DNA of 6,301 nt from an uncultured Methylophaga sp. GTDB taxonomy: Bacteria; Pseudomonadota; Gammaproteobacteria; Nitrosococcales; Methylophagaceae. Of the stretch, positions 6,214 to 6,301 are shown piece by piece; within the stretch, counting starts at the first letter, position 1, and each line of letters starts with the position of its first letter. Both the position numbers and the translations under genes were made by a program. The stretch covers positions 1-6,301 of the forward strand of contig CANRLD010000106.1 of the NCBI GenBank assembly GCA_947631375.1. Reading direction: 5' to 3'. Below the pieces are notes generated by a model. The model saw only the letters and a list, made by a program, of their open reading frames with translations. It did no database searches and was not told the origin of the DNA.

Positions 6214-6301
6214 TGGTCAAGCAACAGCAGTTACAGTTTGAAATGAATGGTCGCAGCACCCGCAACATTACAGCAGATGTAGCACAGGTGGTTGCAGAGT
6301 C
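6213..6301 (+). CDS. yjbQ: YjbQ/UPF0047-family protein, N-terminal fragment (cut by window edge)
   Basis: Only the first 29 codons are present. They read MVKQQQLQFEMNGRSTRNIT followed by ADVAQVVAE. The alternating strand 'QQQLQFEMNGRSTRNIT' and the following helix match the start of the UPF0047/YjbQ family, whose E. coli member begins MWYQQTLTLSAKSRGFHLVT. These are small proteins of about 135-140 residues; some members show weak thiamine-phosphate synthase activity, but the cellular role is unsettled. The conserved histidine-containing core lies beyond the right edge, so the family call rests on a short stretch. The start codon shares its A with the TGA stop of the preceding gene, so the two are likely translated together. 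Confidence 0.65.
   Translation, partial: MVKQQQLQFEMNGRSTRNITADVAQVVAE

Noticed and set aside
1..6301. Mobile element, CRISPR array, toxin-antitoxin or defence system
   Set aside because: Every stretch is covered by recognisable housekeeping genes with gaps of at most 60 bp, with no repeat arrays, transposase, or tRNA junction. I saw no undescribed multi-gene system.

Overview
The window looks like chromosomal DNA from a gammaproteobacterium. The main reason is a recognisable ZipA, an FtsZ-binding division protein essentially confined to that class, placed directly before an NAD+-dependent DNA ligase, with cysZ nearby on the opposite strand. All genes are tightly packed with similar-looking composition. 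I see no RNA genes, insertion sequences, CRISPR arrays or phage genes. The order or genus cannot be settled from the sequence alone.

The layout is two divergent gene strings. The leftward string runs from about 2373 to the left edge: queF (single-domain preQ0 reductase of queuosine synthesis), then an FGGY sugar kinase closely resembling the D-ribulose kinases of cyanobacteria and plants, then cysZ (sulfate uptake), which runs off the left edge lacking only its last residues. The gaps are 6 and 11 bp, so co-transcription is likely. The rightward string starts at 2434: zipA (GTG start), ligA (overlapping zipA by 17 bp), a TrpD2/YbiB-like protein (2 bp after ligA), and the start of a YjbQ/UPF0047-family gene (sharing one base with the previous stop), which runs off the right edge.

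The two strings are separated by 60 bp containing a plausible queF promoter. A perfect extended -10 element for zipA lies about 110 bp further back, inside queF. In E. coli cysZ and zipA are direct divergent neighbours, so this window can be read as that arrangement with queF and the kinase placed between them.

The rightward string combines cell division (ZipA), DNA strand joining (LigA) and a probable nucleic-acid-binding TrpD relative. The leftward string joins tRNA modification, pentose phosphorylation and sulfate uptake, with no obvious shared pathway. Most of the window is ordinary housekeeping DNA. The points most worth following are the TrpD relative that has lost its catalytic motifs while sitting behind ligA, the unusual genomic setting of the ribulose-kinase-like gene, and a short ZipA with a strongly acidic linker.
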